From Ascidia mentula (taxonomy: Eukaryota > Chordata > Ascidiacea > Phlebobranchia > Ascidiidae): a DNA stretch of 64,000 nucleotides. Below are positions 1 to 12,000 of this stretch, piece after piece. The translations under genes and the position numbers were made by a program. Numbering within the stretch: the stretch's first letter is position 1; every line of letters starts with the position of its first letter. Where the stretch lies: assembly GCA_947561715.1 (NCBI GenBank), contig OX387201.1, forward strand, positions 4,234,001-4,298,000, in the 5' to 3' direction. The notes beneath the pieces were generated by a model that saw nothing but the letters and a program-made list of their open reading frames with translations, did no database searches and was not told the origin of the DNA.

Positions 1-237
1 AAATGCGTGAAACGTGCCTTGATTAGCTGCACCATTGGTGTCAGCACTGACGCCTTGGGTGCCCTAGTGGCAATTTGGCTTCCGCAAACAACACCGTTTA
101 TGGTGCTGAGCGTCCTTTACGAATGTAACATTTTACTGAACCTGTTGTGTTTGCTTTATACTTATACCAAGTGGAAAAGCATCATTTGGCCATTTTGTGG
201 GCGAAACAATGAAAATCAGGACTTCGACTCAACGTAA
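1..237 (+). CDS. C-terminal end of a multi-pass membrane protein, possibly a 7TM receptor (partial at 5' end)
   Basis: An open frame enters from the left edge and ends at TAA 235-237, giving about 78 residues. Two hydrophobic stretches are seen: one starting RALISCTIGVSTDALGALVA, the other FMVLSVLYECNILLNLLCLL. The second is followed by Tyr-Thr-Lys-Trp-Lys and a WPFC cysteine. A last helix with Asn residues, then a basic amphipathic stretch and a Cys, resembles TM7 plus helix 8 of class A GPCRs, but the NPxxY motif is not present as such. No family can be named. The frame has no internal intron signal in this piece and is followed by an AATAAA. A transporter or other membrane protein is equally possible. 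Confidence 0.45.
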   Translation, partial: KCVKRALISCTIGVSTDALGALVAIWLPQTTPFMVLSVLYECNILLNLLCLLYTYTKWKSIIWPFCGRNNENQDFDST

Positions 238-342
238 CACATTTGTTACAAAGCTGATTTTTTGAGTAATGTTTTATGTTTCAAATATTAATGTAATTTA
301 TTTACGATGTGTTAGCGCTGTATTACTTACTTGTATATAATA

Positions 343-348
343 AATAAA
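343..348 (+). promoter_or_regulatory. poly(A) signal AATAAA of the left-edge gene
   Basis: AATAAA lies 106 nt after the stop of the partial plus-strand gene, in AT-rich sequence just before the 18S-like fragment begins. It probably ends that transcript. Confidence 0.55.
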
Positions 349-371
349 GTGAAGGGCATCTAATTTAAGTT

Positions 372-948
372 TAATACATGCGGTCAGCGCCTGCCTTGCG
401 GCGGGCACGCTTCATCAGTACAAAAACCGACCGGGCCGGCTTCGTTTTGGCGGCTCTGGATAACTGAGCGGATCGCACGGTCTCGAACCGGCGACAGATC
501 ATTCAAGTGTCTGCCCTATCAACTTTCGTCGGTAGGGTAATGGCCTACCGAGGTTCTTACGGGTGACGGGTAATCAGGGTTCGATTACAGGGAGGGAGCC
601 TGAGAAACGGCTACCACATCCGATAAAGGCAGCAGGCGCGCAAATTACCCGTTCCCGACGCGGGGAGGTAGTGACGAAAAATAACAATACAGGACTCTAA
701 ACGAGGCCCTGTAATTGGAATGAGCACACTTTAAAACCTTTAGAGAGTATCCATTGGAGGGCAAGTCTGGTGCCAGCAGCCGCGGTAATTCCAGCTCCAA
801 AAGTGTATATTTAAGTTGTTGCGGTTAAAAAGCTCGTAGTTGGACGTTGGGCGCAGGCGGCAGGTCCGACGCAAGGCGTGCACTGGCCGCACCTGGCCCT
901 CTCCCCCGGCGCTTCGCCGGTTCCCTTGACTGAGTGTCGGCGGCGGGC
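372..948 (+). pseudogene. 18S rRNA fragment (5' domain to V4), diverged
   Basis: This GC-rich stretch aligns by eye with nuclear small-subunit rRNA, from the TAATACATGC helix to the V4 region. The universal 530-loop (GTGCCAGCAGCCGCGGTAAT at about 770-789) and the AAAAAGCTCGTAGTTGGA segment (about 827-844) are intact. Elsewhere there are many changes in normally invariant stretches, for example around the AGGCAGCAGGCGCG helix and the GGAATGAG...TTTAAA segment. Neither the 18S 5' end nor anything beyond V4 is present, and flanking sequence is ordinary AT-rich DNA. It is therefore an isolated, inactive rDNA fragment rather than a working rRNA gene. GC content contrasts sharply with both sides. 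Confidence 0.9.
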
Positions 949-1717
949 ATTGTTTCCAGATTTGTTTCTCACGGCTGTCATGGTTACGTTAGCGAAAGCG
1001 ATCAAAATAAATCATGCGCATCCAACCTTAATGTGAATTTAAAAAACAGAATTGAGTTCCCAAAGTCGGATACAAAAAGTAAGAAAGTGATCAGCAGTTT
1101 GCAATGGGGATTTCAAAGGTGATTGAAACAAATGTTTCGTCAAATGTTGCACTTTGAAACCCGTGTTTTTTTACAAATCGCCAATAAGATTTTTATGGAT
1201 TTTTATTAGACCAAAAGTGTTCAAAGGCTGTCAGAATCACGCTCGTTTTAAGTAATATATTTCTTACATACAACACCGTTTCGAGACAGTTGATAACGTG
1301 CTGCCGTGTTCAGCGGTAATACATGACCTTATAAGGAAAGAAACATGTTTTTCTGTGGAAAACAAAATGTTATGCAAATTGGTTTTCGCAAAGCAGAGTA
1401 GGCCTACATACGTACTTTAAGTAGCAACTTCGTGTGGAAGTTGTAAAACAAGTACAGTGTAAGTTGTTCATAAAAATGAAAAGAATTACAAATGTTGTAA
1501 ATCCAATTGCATTAAAGCAAACTTCTGGCGCAAAACAAACACTACTATTATCCCTGTGAGTTGGAAATCAACTCGCCATGAAAGAATCTTCTTTTCACAA
1601 AACGTTTGGATGGCTACATTTGACCTTAATGACGTACAACGAAGAATTGTTACAATTTGCCTTTTTTGATTCGGCATTGCAAAACAATTGCTGATCTGCG
1701 AAAAAATGGTGTGATGA
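949..1717. other. Intergenic / 3' flank of the SH2-kinase gene
   Basis: AT-rich with no coding exon that I can support. On the minus strand an AATAAA (1207-1202) lies about 510 nt past the kinase stop codon and could end its 3' UTR. Confidence 0.4.
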
Positions 1718-4700
1718 TCAGCTTTGATCCAGTTCAACGTATCCAGCATCAAAGTCACTGAAGAATTGCTGCAAATAAAGTAAATTTTAAATTAACAATG
1801 AACTGTTTCTTCCACTGCCCATGCTGATTAATCGTTGGAATGAACGTCAAAGCAACTTGGCACACCATGGAGACGTGCGGTGTTTCCTTAACTAAAAATT
1901 TGTCGGGGTTTAACAAGGCGATGTATTAAAATGTGAAGTATTCTAGGGTGACTTTTATGTCTTTAAATAAGGGGCTCGAATTGAACATAACAACAAACAG
2001 CAAAAAAAAAAACGCAACGTACGTAAAGGGATTTAAAAGTGGGCCTTTCAATTGCTTCGAGTACACAGCAGTTCCTTATGACTGTGTAAATAACGTCTTC
2101 GCATTCGTTTGGCTTCAAAGGCACCCCGCCGTTGATGATGTGACCTCTCACGTCTTTTTCCGGTATTTCTGCCCACAAAAGTGGTTGTAATCACCCCTTT
2201 TATAACATAATAAAACCTGCAGACAACTATGTGAAATTAAAGCGAAATTTCGTGATGATCTAAGGTGAAAAAAACTAAAACTTTTCGTGACGATCTTAAT
2301 ACAACAAACAGGAGAGGCAGAAACCAAAAATAAACTATCAAAAAAGCTAAAAAATGATAATCAGGGTCCTCTTGGGTGGTTGGAACTTCATCTCTGTATG
2401 ATCATCCATACAAGCTTACGTACATCCCTTAACGCCTATAGACTTTCAAAAACCGTTTTCCTTGTTTCCCATTGCACTTTTGCTATGCTTTGTTCATCAG
2501 CTAGATTTTCGCGTTTTGGAGTAAAATTTACTGAAAACCACGAAATTTTTGACAAAGATTCACCTTCAAAGGGAAGTCTGCCCTTGGTGGTGACTTCGTA
2601 CATGAATGGTCCAAAGCTGAATACGTCCGACCTGATGGTGAACTTGTTGAATTGCAAAGACTCCGGGGCTGTCCACCGAGTGGGAAATTTAAAATCTCCT
2701 GCATAAAAGAAAACGCCACAATGTCTTGAAAAAATGGTATTTCTGGCAAACCTGTGGCGTCGTATTCTCCATCCTCCAATTTTCTTGACGACGCTAAGTC
2801 TCCAATCTTGTATATTCCCTTCTTGATAACCAATACCTTGGAAGCTCTCAAGTTTCTGTGGACGTAGTTGTTCTCCTCCAGGAATACCATTGCATTTAAC
2901 ACCTTATGAAAAATTCAAGTAAAAGAAATATAAATTTTATTGCGATGGTAAAGTATTGCTGCTATGTCTTTACACCGTTTACTCTGCGTGTTTCTTAAAT
3001 GCCCGGACAATTATATTGTAATAGAAACACGTGGGTTATTCATATTATGCCCGCACAAATGAGATAATAAACAAATTCCATTTTTTGCTAAATAATAATA
3101 AATAAACACTAAGTGATTAACTTGAGCATCACGTACGGTGTTCCAATGTTTAGTTTTTAAACCCCTACTTGTTGAGCAACAACAATCTGATCATCTATCT
3201 GAAAGTCTTGTATGGTCTTCCAGTAGTCATGCAAACACCCAAGAGGAGCGAACTCCACAACCATCGAAATAGTTTGTTCGTCCTTAAACTAAATGCAACA
3301 TGCGAAATATATGTAAAATCGTGGTGTGCGTTTCTTAAATCGCAAAATACAGACCAGTCCGTAAAACTGGAGTATGTGATTGTGCTTTAAAATCTTCAGT
3401 TTTTCTGCTTCAATCATACTCATTTTACTTGTGGTCAGATCCCTCGTTTTTGGCTTTTTTATGGCTATCTCCATATTACCGCTTAGTTTACCTTGATCAG
3501 TACAACCACTTTAAACAAAAGCGCATTTCCCTAAACTTTGCAATAACCTTACCTTTATACAGGCGCCATAATTGCCCTTCGGCGATCAATTCCTTTTGAA
3601 GAATGTCTGTAGTTTTCAAAGTAAAGTTGTCCATGCGCTGGGGAATTGTCACCATATTGCGTTTGCGAACAACGGGAACGCTCAGTCTTTCGACTGAACC
3701 TGATCTGTTGTCTGCAATAGCAACATTCCTTTACTTTGTGATATGAGTTACAGTCGTTATACAGATCAACGCATTGCACCTGTAAAATGTTTGATCAAAT
3801 CGTGCAAATTTGAAAACATGTAATTAGGTTCCACTGCGACATAGTATTTTTGCAGGTGTGTTCGCATCTTGTATGGCTTGCATCTACCCTCGGCGGAACA
3901 AACGCACAGCACAAAGCTACCTGTAATTATAGTTGTTGAGTTATAAAAAGAGTTAACTTCAATTTCAAAATGTTCTGCAAGCTACATTAAATTATACAAA
4001 TTATGAGTTTGGTGTTAACCATAATATCCATACACTTTAGAAATGACTTGGGAACGCAGTTTAGTTCATCGGCATTGCAGAATATTCGCTCACCAGGCTC
4101 TGTGGCTGACTTTCGAATGAGGAACCTTCCTTGTTTGTACGGCGGTTCGACGACCAACTGTTCCGCCTCTTGTTTGCTTATGTCCAGAACGGGATAACTA
4201 ACGGGGAATTGGAAATAAATTAAACAGCACCGTTAATTTGAACATTCCATGGGTGTAACAAATCTCACCTTTTGTCCGGCCGAATTATCATATCGATGTA
4301 ATCGCCATCCTCGTCAATGTACTCTGTTTCAACAAAATGGTTGAAAGTTACATTGTCGTAATTTGTTGTTAGACGTTGCAAGTAGTAATAAATACGTATG
4401 ACGTATACAGAGCGTGATTTTAACGTAGAGACTTACCGGATGATTGCGACGGATGACCACTGAATCTCGGTATAGCCGAAGAGTGGCGGCCCGTTGATGA
4501 TGCGTCTGAAGAAACACGTGCTGTTATACCAGACATAAACATTCACAAAGTTACGCCAAAACTCCAAACGCTAGAAGCAAAAAAATGCAAAATACAGTTG
4601 ACTAAAGCAGATTATGTTGGATTTAAAGCTGTGACATGCGCAATCTGCCTCAAGTTTTACGACACCTTTTCGTTTAAAGTTATTTGTTGTTTGGAGAGGT

Positions 4701-4968
4701 GTGCCAAATCATCACTTTCTGGTTTAATTCAACATTGAAGTTTATCAGGCTCGATCTGTATGGTACGTATCCATGAAAAGAGTTGTAATTATCTTAAAAC
4801 TCCTTTGTCCTTCTGCACTGTACCTGATGTAAAAGCGTTGTTTGATTGTCCCTGGCCGGTGTTGGCAGGCGACGTGTTCCTCCTGCATCCTTGGCAGCAA
4901 AACAGGCAACGGCATAGTTTCGTAATAGGATGGTACCACTTATTATCCATATTTGCGTACCGCGCCAT
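1718..4968 (-). CDS. Src-like SH2-tyrosine kinase, predicted pseudokinase (12 exons)
   Basis: Exons: 4968-4824, 4520-4437, 4323-4269, 4197-4094, 3920-3780, 3711-3553, 3491-3355, 3288-3169, 2902-2752, 2698-2564, 2168-2023, 1768-1718. All junctions are GT-AG and phases agree (1428 nt, 475 aa plus stop). The ATG follows an in-frame TAA. N-terminus: Cys cluster LCRCLFCCQGC (possible palmitoylation), a Ser-rich stretch, an acidic stretch with YIDM; no SH3 and no Gly2 for myristoylation. SH2 at about 96-178 has FLIRKS with the phosphotyrosine-binding Arg. Kinase at about 205-460: AIKK with Lys241, alpha-C Glu257, EDGEY activation-loop Tyr362, RWTAPE at 373-378, and a Src-like tail with Tyr469. Catalytic changes: HRD reads HRN (330-332), the catalytic-loop Asn is Lys337, DFG reads DLA (350-352), and the glycine loop keeps only one Gly. 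Family membership is sure; loss of phosphotransfer is inferred. The 3355 donor (GTCTGT) is the weakest junction. Confidence 0.85.
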
Positions 4969-6026
4969 GGCGCCAATTGTCCAACTTTACACTGACATAC
5001 ACCCGCCCTTTTCGTTGCTGACACAAAGAACAGAACGTTTGTTTGTTTGTTTGTTGACCCCCACATACCGCAACAACTCGCCCGGCAAATAGTGCAAAGC
5101 AAACTGCACGAGTTACCACTTTGCATTTTATTTTTCGTATTGGCTCAACGTTAAACGCGTTTATAATAGTACAGGCCATTGTATTATACGAACATCAATT
5201 ACTTTTGCTCAATGATAGCAAACATTAAAATGATTTTGAAAGAGAATTCGAAGTATGGGGGCAATTTGTAATTTAACAACATTTTTGCGGTATTTTTTAC
5301 GAAGGTATGCAAACATTGAAAGTTAATCGTTCACGTTTCTTTGTTTCTAGTTTATTTTGATTACGTTCGTCGCCCAAAGGTTTCACTTGCATACATCGCG
5401 TGTCTTTCCTGGTCGGAAGCGACATTTGCGCCTATGCTTTACAGTGGTATTTTGCTTAATTCTCCCAATATACCAAGTTTAAAAGTCCAAATAGGTATAA
5501 AATAACAATCACCATGACAAAACACTACCTACATACGACATTTCGACCGCTAGTCCTTGGTCTGCATCGAGTCCGCAAGCACCTTATGTGGTCGGCAAAA
5601 TTACATACAAAGAATAATATCCCTGCTAACCGCACTACCTGAAGTATAAAACAATGCCTTAAGTGTTACTGTACCCAGCATACCTGCAGGTAAACCTCCC
5701 ACTGCTACTGTATAAACAGCGACTCGCTATTTGCTTTTCAGGTTGACAATAATTGTTTTTACTGCATGTTTGCAATGCTTCGGAGCTAATGTTTGATCGC
5801 GCATGTCGCAACGCAGCGTCTGTGTGTGCAGTTGCTTCAGGTGACGGCTGTTAAATCAGTTTCGTTTTTTTCGTCTGCATTGAAAGATCCACAATGCAGT
5901 ACATTTAATACTATGTAAATATATGATCCACATTTGAGAGACCGACCGAATTTAACCTTGAAACTTGACGTTTTCCTATGAATATGTGTGTATGTCAATA
6001 TGTCAAATCAAAAGTCGGTTCCATCA
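4969..6026. other. Intergenic region between the two minus-strand genes
   Basis: AT-rich; it serves as the 5' flank of the SH2-kinase gene and the distal 3' flank of the EGF gene. A short (TTTG)n run lies at about 5037-5055. I see no supported exon or RNA gene. Confidence 0.4.
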
Positions 6027-6032
6027 TTTATT
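6027..6032 (-). promoter_or_regulatory. poly(A) signal AATAAA of the EGF-repeat gene
   Basis: On the minus strand AATAAA lies 50 nt past the proposed stop codon at 6084-6082. This supports 6145-6082 as the terminal exon. Confidence 0.6.
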
Positions 6033-6081
6033 TTATGTTTTCAATTTGGCGAGGCGAGTGGAATTTTGCTCTTCGCCCAGC

Positions 6082-9000
6082 TTACGAGCATTGAATTTGG
6101 TAGACGATTTTTGTCGTAGTGGCCAGGACACGTCTTTGGGTGACTCTGCACGACATAATCAACAACATTATAACTTTTCTCGACGGAGAAAACAATCCTT
6201 AAGGACGAAATTCAGTCTTGATATTCTTTAACTCACGTCAATATAATATAATTCGATTTGAAAGCATTTGGCCTAATCTAAGATTGTGTAGAAATCGCCT
6301 TTAGGTTATTAGATGTTTCGTAAAATGACAAAACAAAGCAATTATAATCAAATTAGTTACTAAAGCCGATTTTGCATCTAAACCAGATCTATATTGTAGG
6401 TTGCGCAATCCTAGGTTTATGCATCCAATGATATTCACACACAGTCTCACCTCCACTTTGTACAAAGGCGGTGGCCGCAACGGCCGGTGTAGCTCACATC
6501 CAAATTCTTTCTCACGTAGCGCTCATCGGGAACAGTAATTGGCACATGACGACACGACCTTCGAGAAAATTCTGTGTCAACCAAGACTAGACTCTGAGCT
6601 ATGGCAGTAAATACCTTCCGAGATGTTGACAACGATAACCGGTTGTCCCTACTTGACAGGTGCATCTGTTTCTGGAAACGCACGTGCCTCCGTTCATGCA
6701 CGGGGGGCGACATCTCTCCACGATTTCTGCACAAATGTTGGATTGAATTCTGCATGCTCAGCTTCTCGCGAAATACCCACAAAGAGTGAGTAATCTATGC
6801 CAAAATCTTATTTGGAATTAGTGCGATAAATGGAAAGTGCTTGTCTCCTTCCAAGACTTTTCGACCAGAAATTATTTCTGGGGTCCGCTTACCCGTTTGG
6901 CAATGATCTCCACGAAATGTTCGAGTACATCTACAAGTGTTGGTGGCGATGCACTTGCCGCCGTTTCGGCATGCTGGATTGCAGGTGTAGGGAAGCGAAC
7001 CTAAAACCACACCGAAGTGGAAAGTAGCTTTAGTCTTTTAACAAACAAAATCCTTTTTATCCATAAATACATGAGCAATAGTAACTATTGATAAGATAAT
7101 TATTCGTTATACGCACTTACCTGCACGAAAACCCGAACACCAACTTAAATACATTAAATTTTAACACACCAAGGCAATGACTTCATAACTACACAAAACT
7201 TATCCCATACTCACGGGTCTGACATCTGGCTCCGACCCAGCCTCGCCGACAGACGCACTTGTTTCTACCGACGCATATACCGCCGTTACGGCACTCTGGG
7301 TGGCATGCAGGAGCCTGGCATGTTCTTCCTGCGTAAAAGCGCGTGCACTCGCAACGATTTGGCGCCACACAGCGGCCACCGTTTGCGCATGGTGGCTGAC
7401 ATCGTGCTGAAAGAAAAGTATCTTTGCTGTTCAGGTGCTTCACCACAAGACTTTGTTTGGATAAAAAAAAACAAGGCCTTCGAATCTACCTTTTTTGCAG
7501 TCGGGTCCGTTCCATCCAGGGCGACAAAGGCACAAGTTGTATCTCATGCAGGTACCGCCATGGGCACATGAAGGGGAACAAAGTGCTGAGAAGACAACGT
7601 GTTGTAGCTTCCTTATTTGTCACCACCCAAACATTTATATGTTTCTTACCAGTGCAGTCAGGCCCAGGGTAACCCAGCGGACAGAAGCACTTATCCGGGG
7701 CAACGCAAATCCCGTTGTTGATACACGGAGTCGAGCAGACGGGCTGACATGCATACAAGCTGTCGTTCCTCCTTTGGTAACCCTCGTTGCATTCGCAAGT
7801 CCAGCTTCCCGGGGTGTTGACGCATAATTGTTCGCAGTTTCCGTCAGACGCGAGGGCGCATTCATCAACATCTAAAGATTGGTGGAAAATGCACAAATAG
7901 AAGCCAGCGTGATTGGAAGAAAAAATGCGCACAAAAATATGGATAAAAGTGGGACGTTCAATTTGAGTTGTTGGTCATTTTGTTTAATCAAGCGACATGC
8001 CACGTAAGAGAATATGCTATCAGCTAGGTCTTTCTCATGTGGAGATTTGCATTTCTTTTAGCCCTATTTGCTTTCTTATCATTTCTGTATTGTAGAGTTA
8101 ACGATTTGATGTCTGACGTATGAAATGCCAAAAAACATTCCAACCAATTACTCTATAGTGAGCTGCAGACAGGGCCCCTGTTTCGACCAAATAGGTCTCA
8201 TCAGTACAGCCATAGTGTGACTTACCACGATCTGTCAGCTAAATTGCTAATAAATTACTCTGTAAATAATCAATTGGTGAATCATCAGAATTGATTGAAG
8301 CATCCCACATACCGTCGCATTGACGCCCGTCTTCATTCAACACCCAGCCGGGGTCGCATTCGCAAACAACTTGATCATCTTGACCGTATCCACAAGTCTG
8401 CTCGCATCCCCCGTTCTTCTCGTCGCACGATGTTATCGCTGCGTCAAATTATCAAAAACATACACCCTTATGCTTCTAAGAAATTCTTATTAGTTCTACG
8501 GCACAAGTGCACTGACCATCGCACGAATACTGGTTGATGTTCAAGGTCATATTTCCAGGACATTCGCACTGGTATCTGCCAGGCTGGTTCACGCAAATAT
8601 GGGAGCAGCCACCGTTCTGGACTTGACACTCGTTTAAGTCTTAAGGCATCAAAGTGAAATTGTTAATACGAAAGCATAGTAAACGTCAGTGGTGTGACAA
8701 ATGCTCTACCTATGCAGCTTCGGCCATTGATGTGTAGGAGAAAGCCGAATTCGCAGGAACAAATATGGGTTCCAACCACGTTCTGACAAAACTGATCGCA
8801 GCCGCCGTTGTTCTCCACGCACTCATCAATGTCTGTAAACGTACAAATGTTCAGATATGTGTGTTCATTTTAACGTATGTGCAGCACCTTAGCAGACAAA
8901 ACTTATCTGATAATAGTTAGACAAATGTGTTGGAATGCTAATTAACTACACGTGAATATAAAAGAAAAAAAGGAATAAATGACTTCTTACTTGTGGTTGC

Positions 9001-12000
9001 AATACCGTCCTTATTTTTAAGAATTGTCTATTTGAGACTGGTCGACTTTAATACAAACAAAACAGCCAATGCACTGGTTGAGAACTTTATGCTATAATTG
9101 TAGAAAACAAACAAAATGTCTGTAGCATGAAGTTCTCAGCCATTGCATTGGCTAGTTTGTTTGTATTAAAGATATATAAAACCATCAGTTCCTGGTCGAC
9201 TTTATTTTTGGACTCCAACAACTTTATTTGTCTATTTTTATTTTTTAATGTAGTGTCATCGAAGATCTTCGAAGATGGAAGGTTACCATCGAAGATCATA
9301 TTCATTTTCAGCCGTCTTTATTTGCGGTTTGACATCGATGGCAACTCTTCCATAGATAAATGTAACCATAAGAGGAAGTCTATAATCTAACCTATACATG
9401 AACTTCCATCCTCGTCGATTTGGTAACCTTCGACGCACGTACAAACATAGCTGCCAATTTGGTTCTGACATCCGATTTCACATTGATTATCTTCCGACTG
9501 ACACTCGTCAACGTCTGTAAAAATGCAAACTTAATCATCAATGGTTGTACCCTTACCAATATTTTTCTTCCTGGAGAATAGGAAAATTATTGCCATTCGC
9601 TAAAATTTTGTAACCCTGGCAAATTACATTTATCATATTCTGCTAATGCAGCCGGGCATATTTATAATGTATAAAAGGCCTACTGGCAATACCAAACCTC
9701 TGATTTTACTTCGGTTTAAGTTGTAATGGAACAACCTTTATCAGAAGTAATGCATGCAAAAACACTGTAGTAAAATTCCAAAACGCGTCAAAACCACAAA
9801 AAGGGCAAGAAAAGAAAAGAACGACACGGCAACACACCAAAACCCACGCACCTGCAATATAATCTTAACGGAGACAACGAAAACGTGCTAATTATCACAG
9901 GTACAGAGGCAGTTTCGAACCAATGCAGGCATGCTATTTGTTTTCTCTTGCGCGAAACTTTAAATCTGCGGTTTTGTATTGCCAAAGAACCTTTTTTTAT
10001 GTTACATTTTTCAATTTATCGATTTAAAGCTTGTTGTTTCATTTGAACAATGTAGGTGAGTACAGGGCAGATCAAACCTGTGCAGTTTCTTCCGTCGCCT
10101 TCAAAACCATCCAGACAACTGCATGTAAATGATCCGACAACGTTGGAACAGGAAGCCTCAGTACTGCAGTCGTGTTCCCCAGTCACGCATTCATCCTTGT
10201 CTGGGCACCGCAGAGAAAAAGTTCATTACGTGTAATAGTTTTCCTAATTCAACCTATTTTATGTCTATGCTATATTCATATTGCTTCGCTCTTCGTCGTG
10301 GCGGCTCTGTTATCAAAAGCGTCTCAACATAGACATCAAGAAATGGAAAGGAGATGTTAGTAATACTGTGATGCTATTAAAAACATTAGATAATTCAACA
10401 ATGCAACTAACTATCATCAAATATAATAGAAACAGTTTATCTGAAAATGCGATATGGCTAGCGCGATAGAGAAAGTAAATATTCTTCCGAAGGCAATACG
10501 CATGATACAAACCTTCGCAGTCTATTCCAACAATCAGAAATCCTTGTGGACAAACGCAGGCGTAGGAACCAAACGTGTTCTCACAGATGCTGGGAGGTGC
10601 GCAGGTCCTCACGGAACGTTGGCATTCGTCGACGTCTATATTCACAGAAGGGAAATATGAGCTTGTTTTTGAGACTGCTTCTTCGGCGATACCTACCGAT
10701 ACACTCAAGACCGTCGCTCGACAGTTGAAAACCACGTGCCTGGCAGTCACACGTGTAACTCCCCTCGCTGTTGACGCATTGGTTGCCGTGGAGTCGTTGG
10801 CAGCCCTCGGAAAATTGACATTCGTCGATGTCTGGGCGTAAAAATGAACTGTCGGAAACGCACACGCAAATTTTTTTTAGCCGAAAGTAAGTTTCAATAA
10901 ATTATGCAATGCAACCAACCACATGTTTGGTCTTCCTGCATAATCTTGCTGTCGACATTTACCTTCGCAATGACCACGTGTCCAAACATATCCAACGCCG
11001 CACGAGCAGTAAAATGAGCCCTGAGTGTTGTGACAAGCAGAAGCCGAGACTGGGCATGGATGAAGCTCAGGAAAGTTGCATTCGTTTACATCTGCGTACA
11101 AAACAGGCTTGTTTGTATGGGTGGTATAGGCAAGTTTGAGTTAGGTTGTAGTATTGAAACTACTCGCACACTATACGCACCACAACCAGGCTCAAGTTTC
11201 AAAAACACTAGTGCAGATAAATAATTTACGTCATTATTATTTGAAACCGATATTCAAAAATAAATTGCCTTTAATGGGATAGTGTGAGAGTTCATCAAAT
11301 ATGTGGCTTAAATAATGCAAAGGTTTATATAAACGACAAATGATTTGTTTAGTACCAGCCACAGGTCAGGAATCTTATCTACCAGACATTTGAAACAACC
11401 GGCGGGCTTATTAACCAGGCAAAATTTTGATTTCTATGTTAAAGGAGTTATACCTTCACAAAATCCGTCAGCCGTTTTTACGTATCCATTCTCGCATACG
11501 CACTCAAACAGTCCCTCAGTGTTGATGCAAATGCTCCCAGCCCCGCACACATCCGGTGTCTGTTCGCACTCGTCAGAATCTAGAACCAAAAACAAAAAGG
11601 TTTAAACGTACACTTATAGGTCGTAGTTTCGAGGTTTTATAGCAGGGATTAAGTTTTTATCACAAGCACCATGGAAACGTTTATTTCCGTGGTAAGAATC
11701 AGCCAGCTTTCTTACTTAAGACAGCATAAATGGACTAAAACAAGCAGGAATGACTTTACTCGTAGTTTCAAACAACCTATGCATTGCCCGATTTCCTCAT
11801 TCCATTCAAATCCACTCAAACACGTGAGAATGTTGGTGTCTTCATCTGGATAATCTTCTCCGTAATCTGTTTGAAAATATATATCGCAAAATCACACACA
11901 GTCGAAAAGGTGCAAGGAAAATCCACAGCAAAAAAGAGGCACAACCAATCCATTTGAACACAAACGCAGCAGTTAAACTTGTGCGTCATGCAGGGTCCCG

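Noticed and set aside
1190-1235. Possible continuation of 18S (ATTAGA...GTGTTCAAAGG)
   Set aside because: Only a short resemblance to the helix after V4, with no support on either side; probably chance.
2287-2706. 139-codon plus-strand open frame
   Set aside because: It is antisense to the kinase exon 2698-2564, whose RWTAPE motif and splice phases are clear.
3555-3779. Minus-strand open frame reading VQCVDLYNDCNSYHKVKECC and onward
   Set aside because: Different frame from the kinase exon 3711-3553, which joins both neighbours in phase and carries the glycine-loop region.
2528-4968. Receptor tyrosine kinase joined to the EGF modules upstream
   Set aside because: The exons before the kinase encode an SH2 domain and a start codon behind an in-frame stop, and the EGF gene has its own stop and poly(A) signal 1.1 kb away.
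5965-6231. 88-codon plus-strand open frame
   Set aside because: It overlaps the terminal EGF-gene exon in antisense and resembles nothing recognisable.
7305-7827. Plus-strand open frames of 80-110 codons
   Set aside because: Antisense shadows of EGF exons; their apparent length follows from the Cys-rich coding on the other strand.
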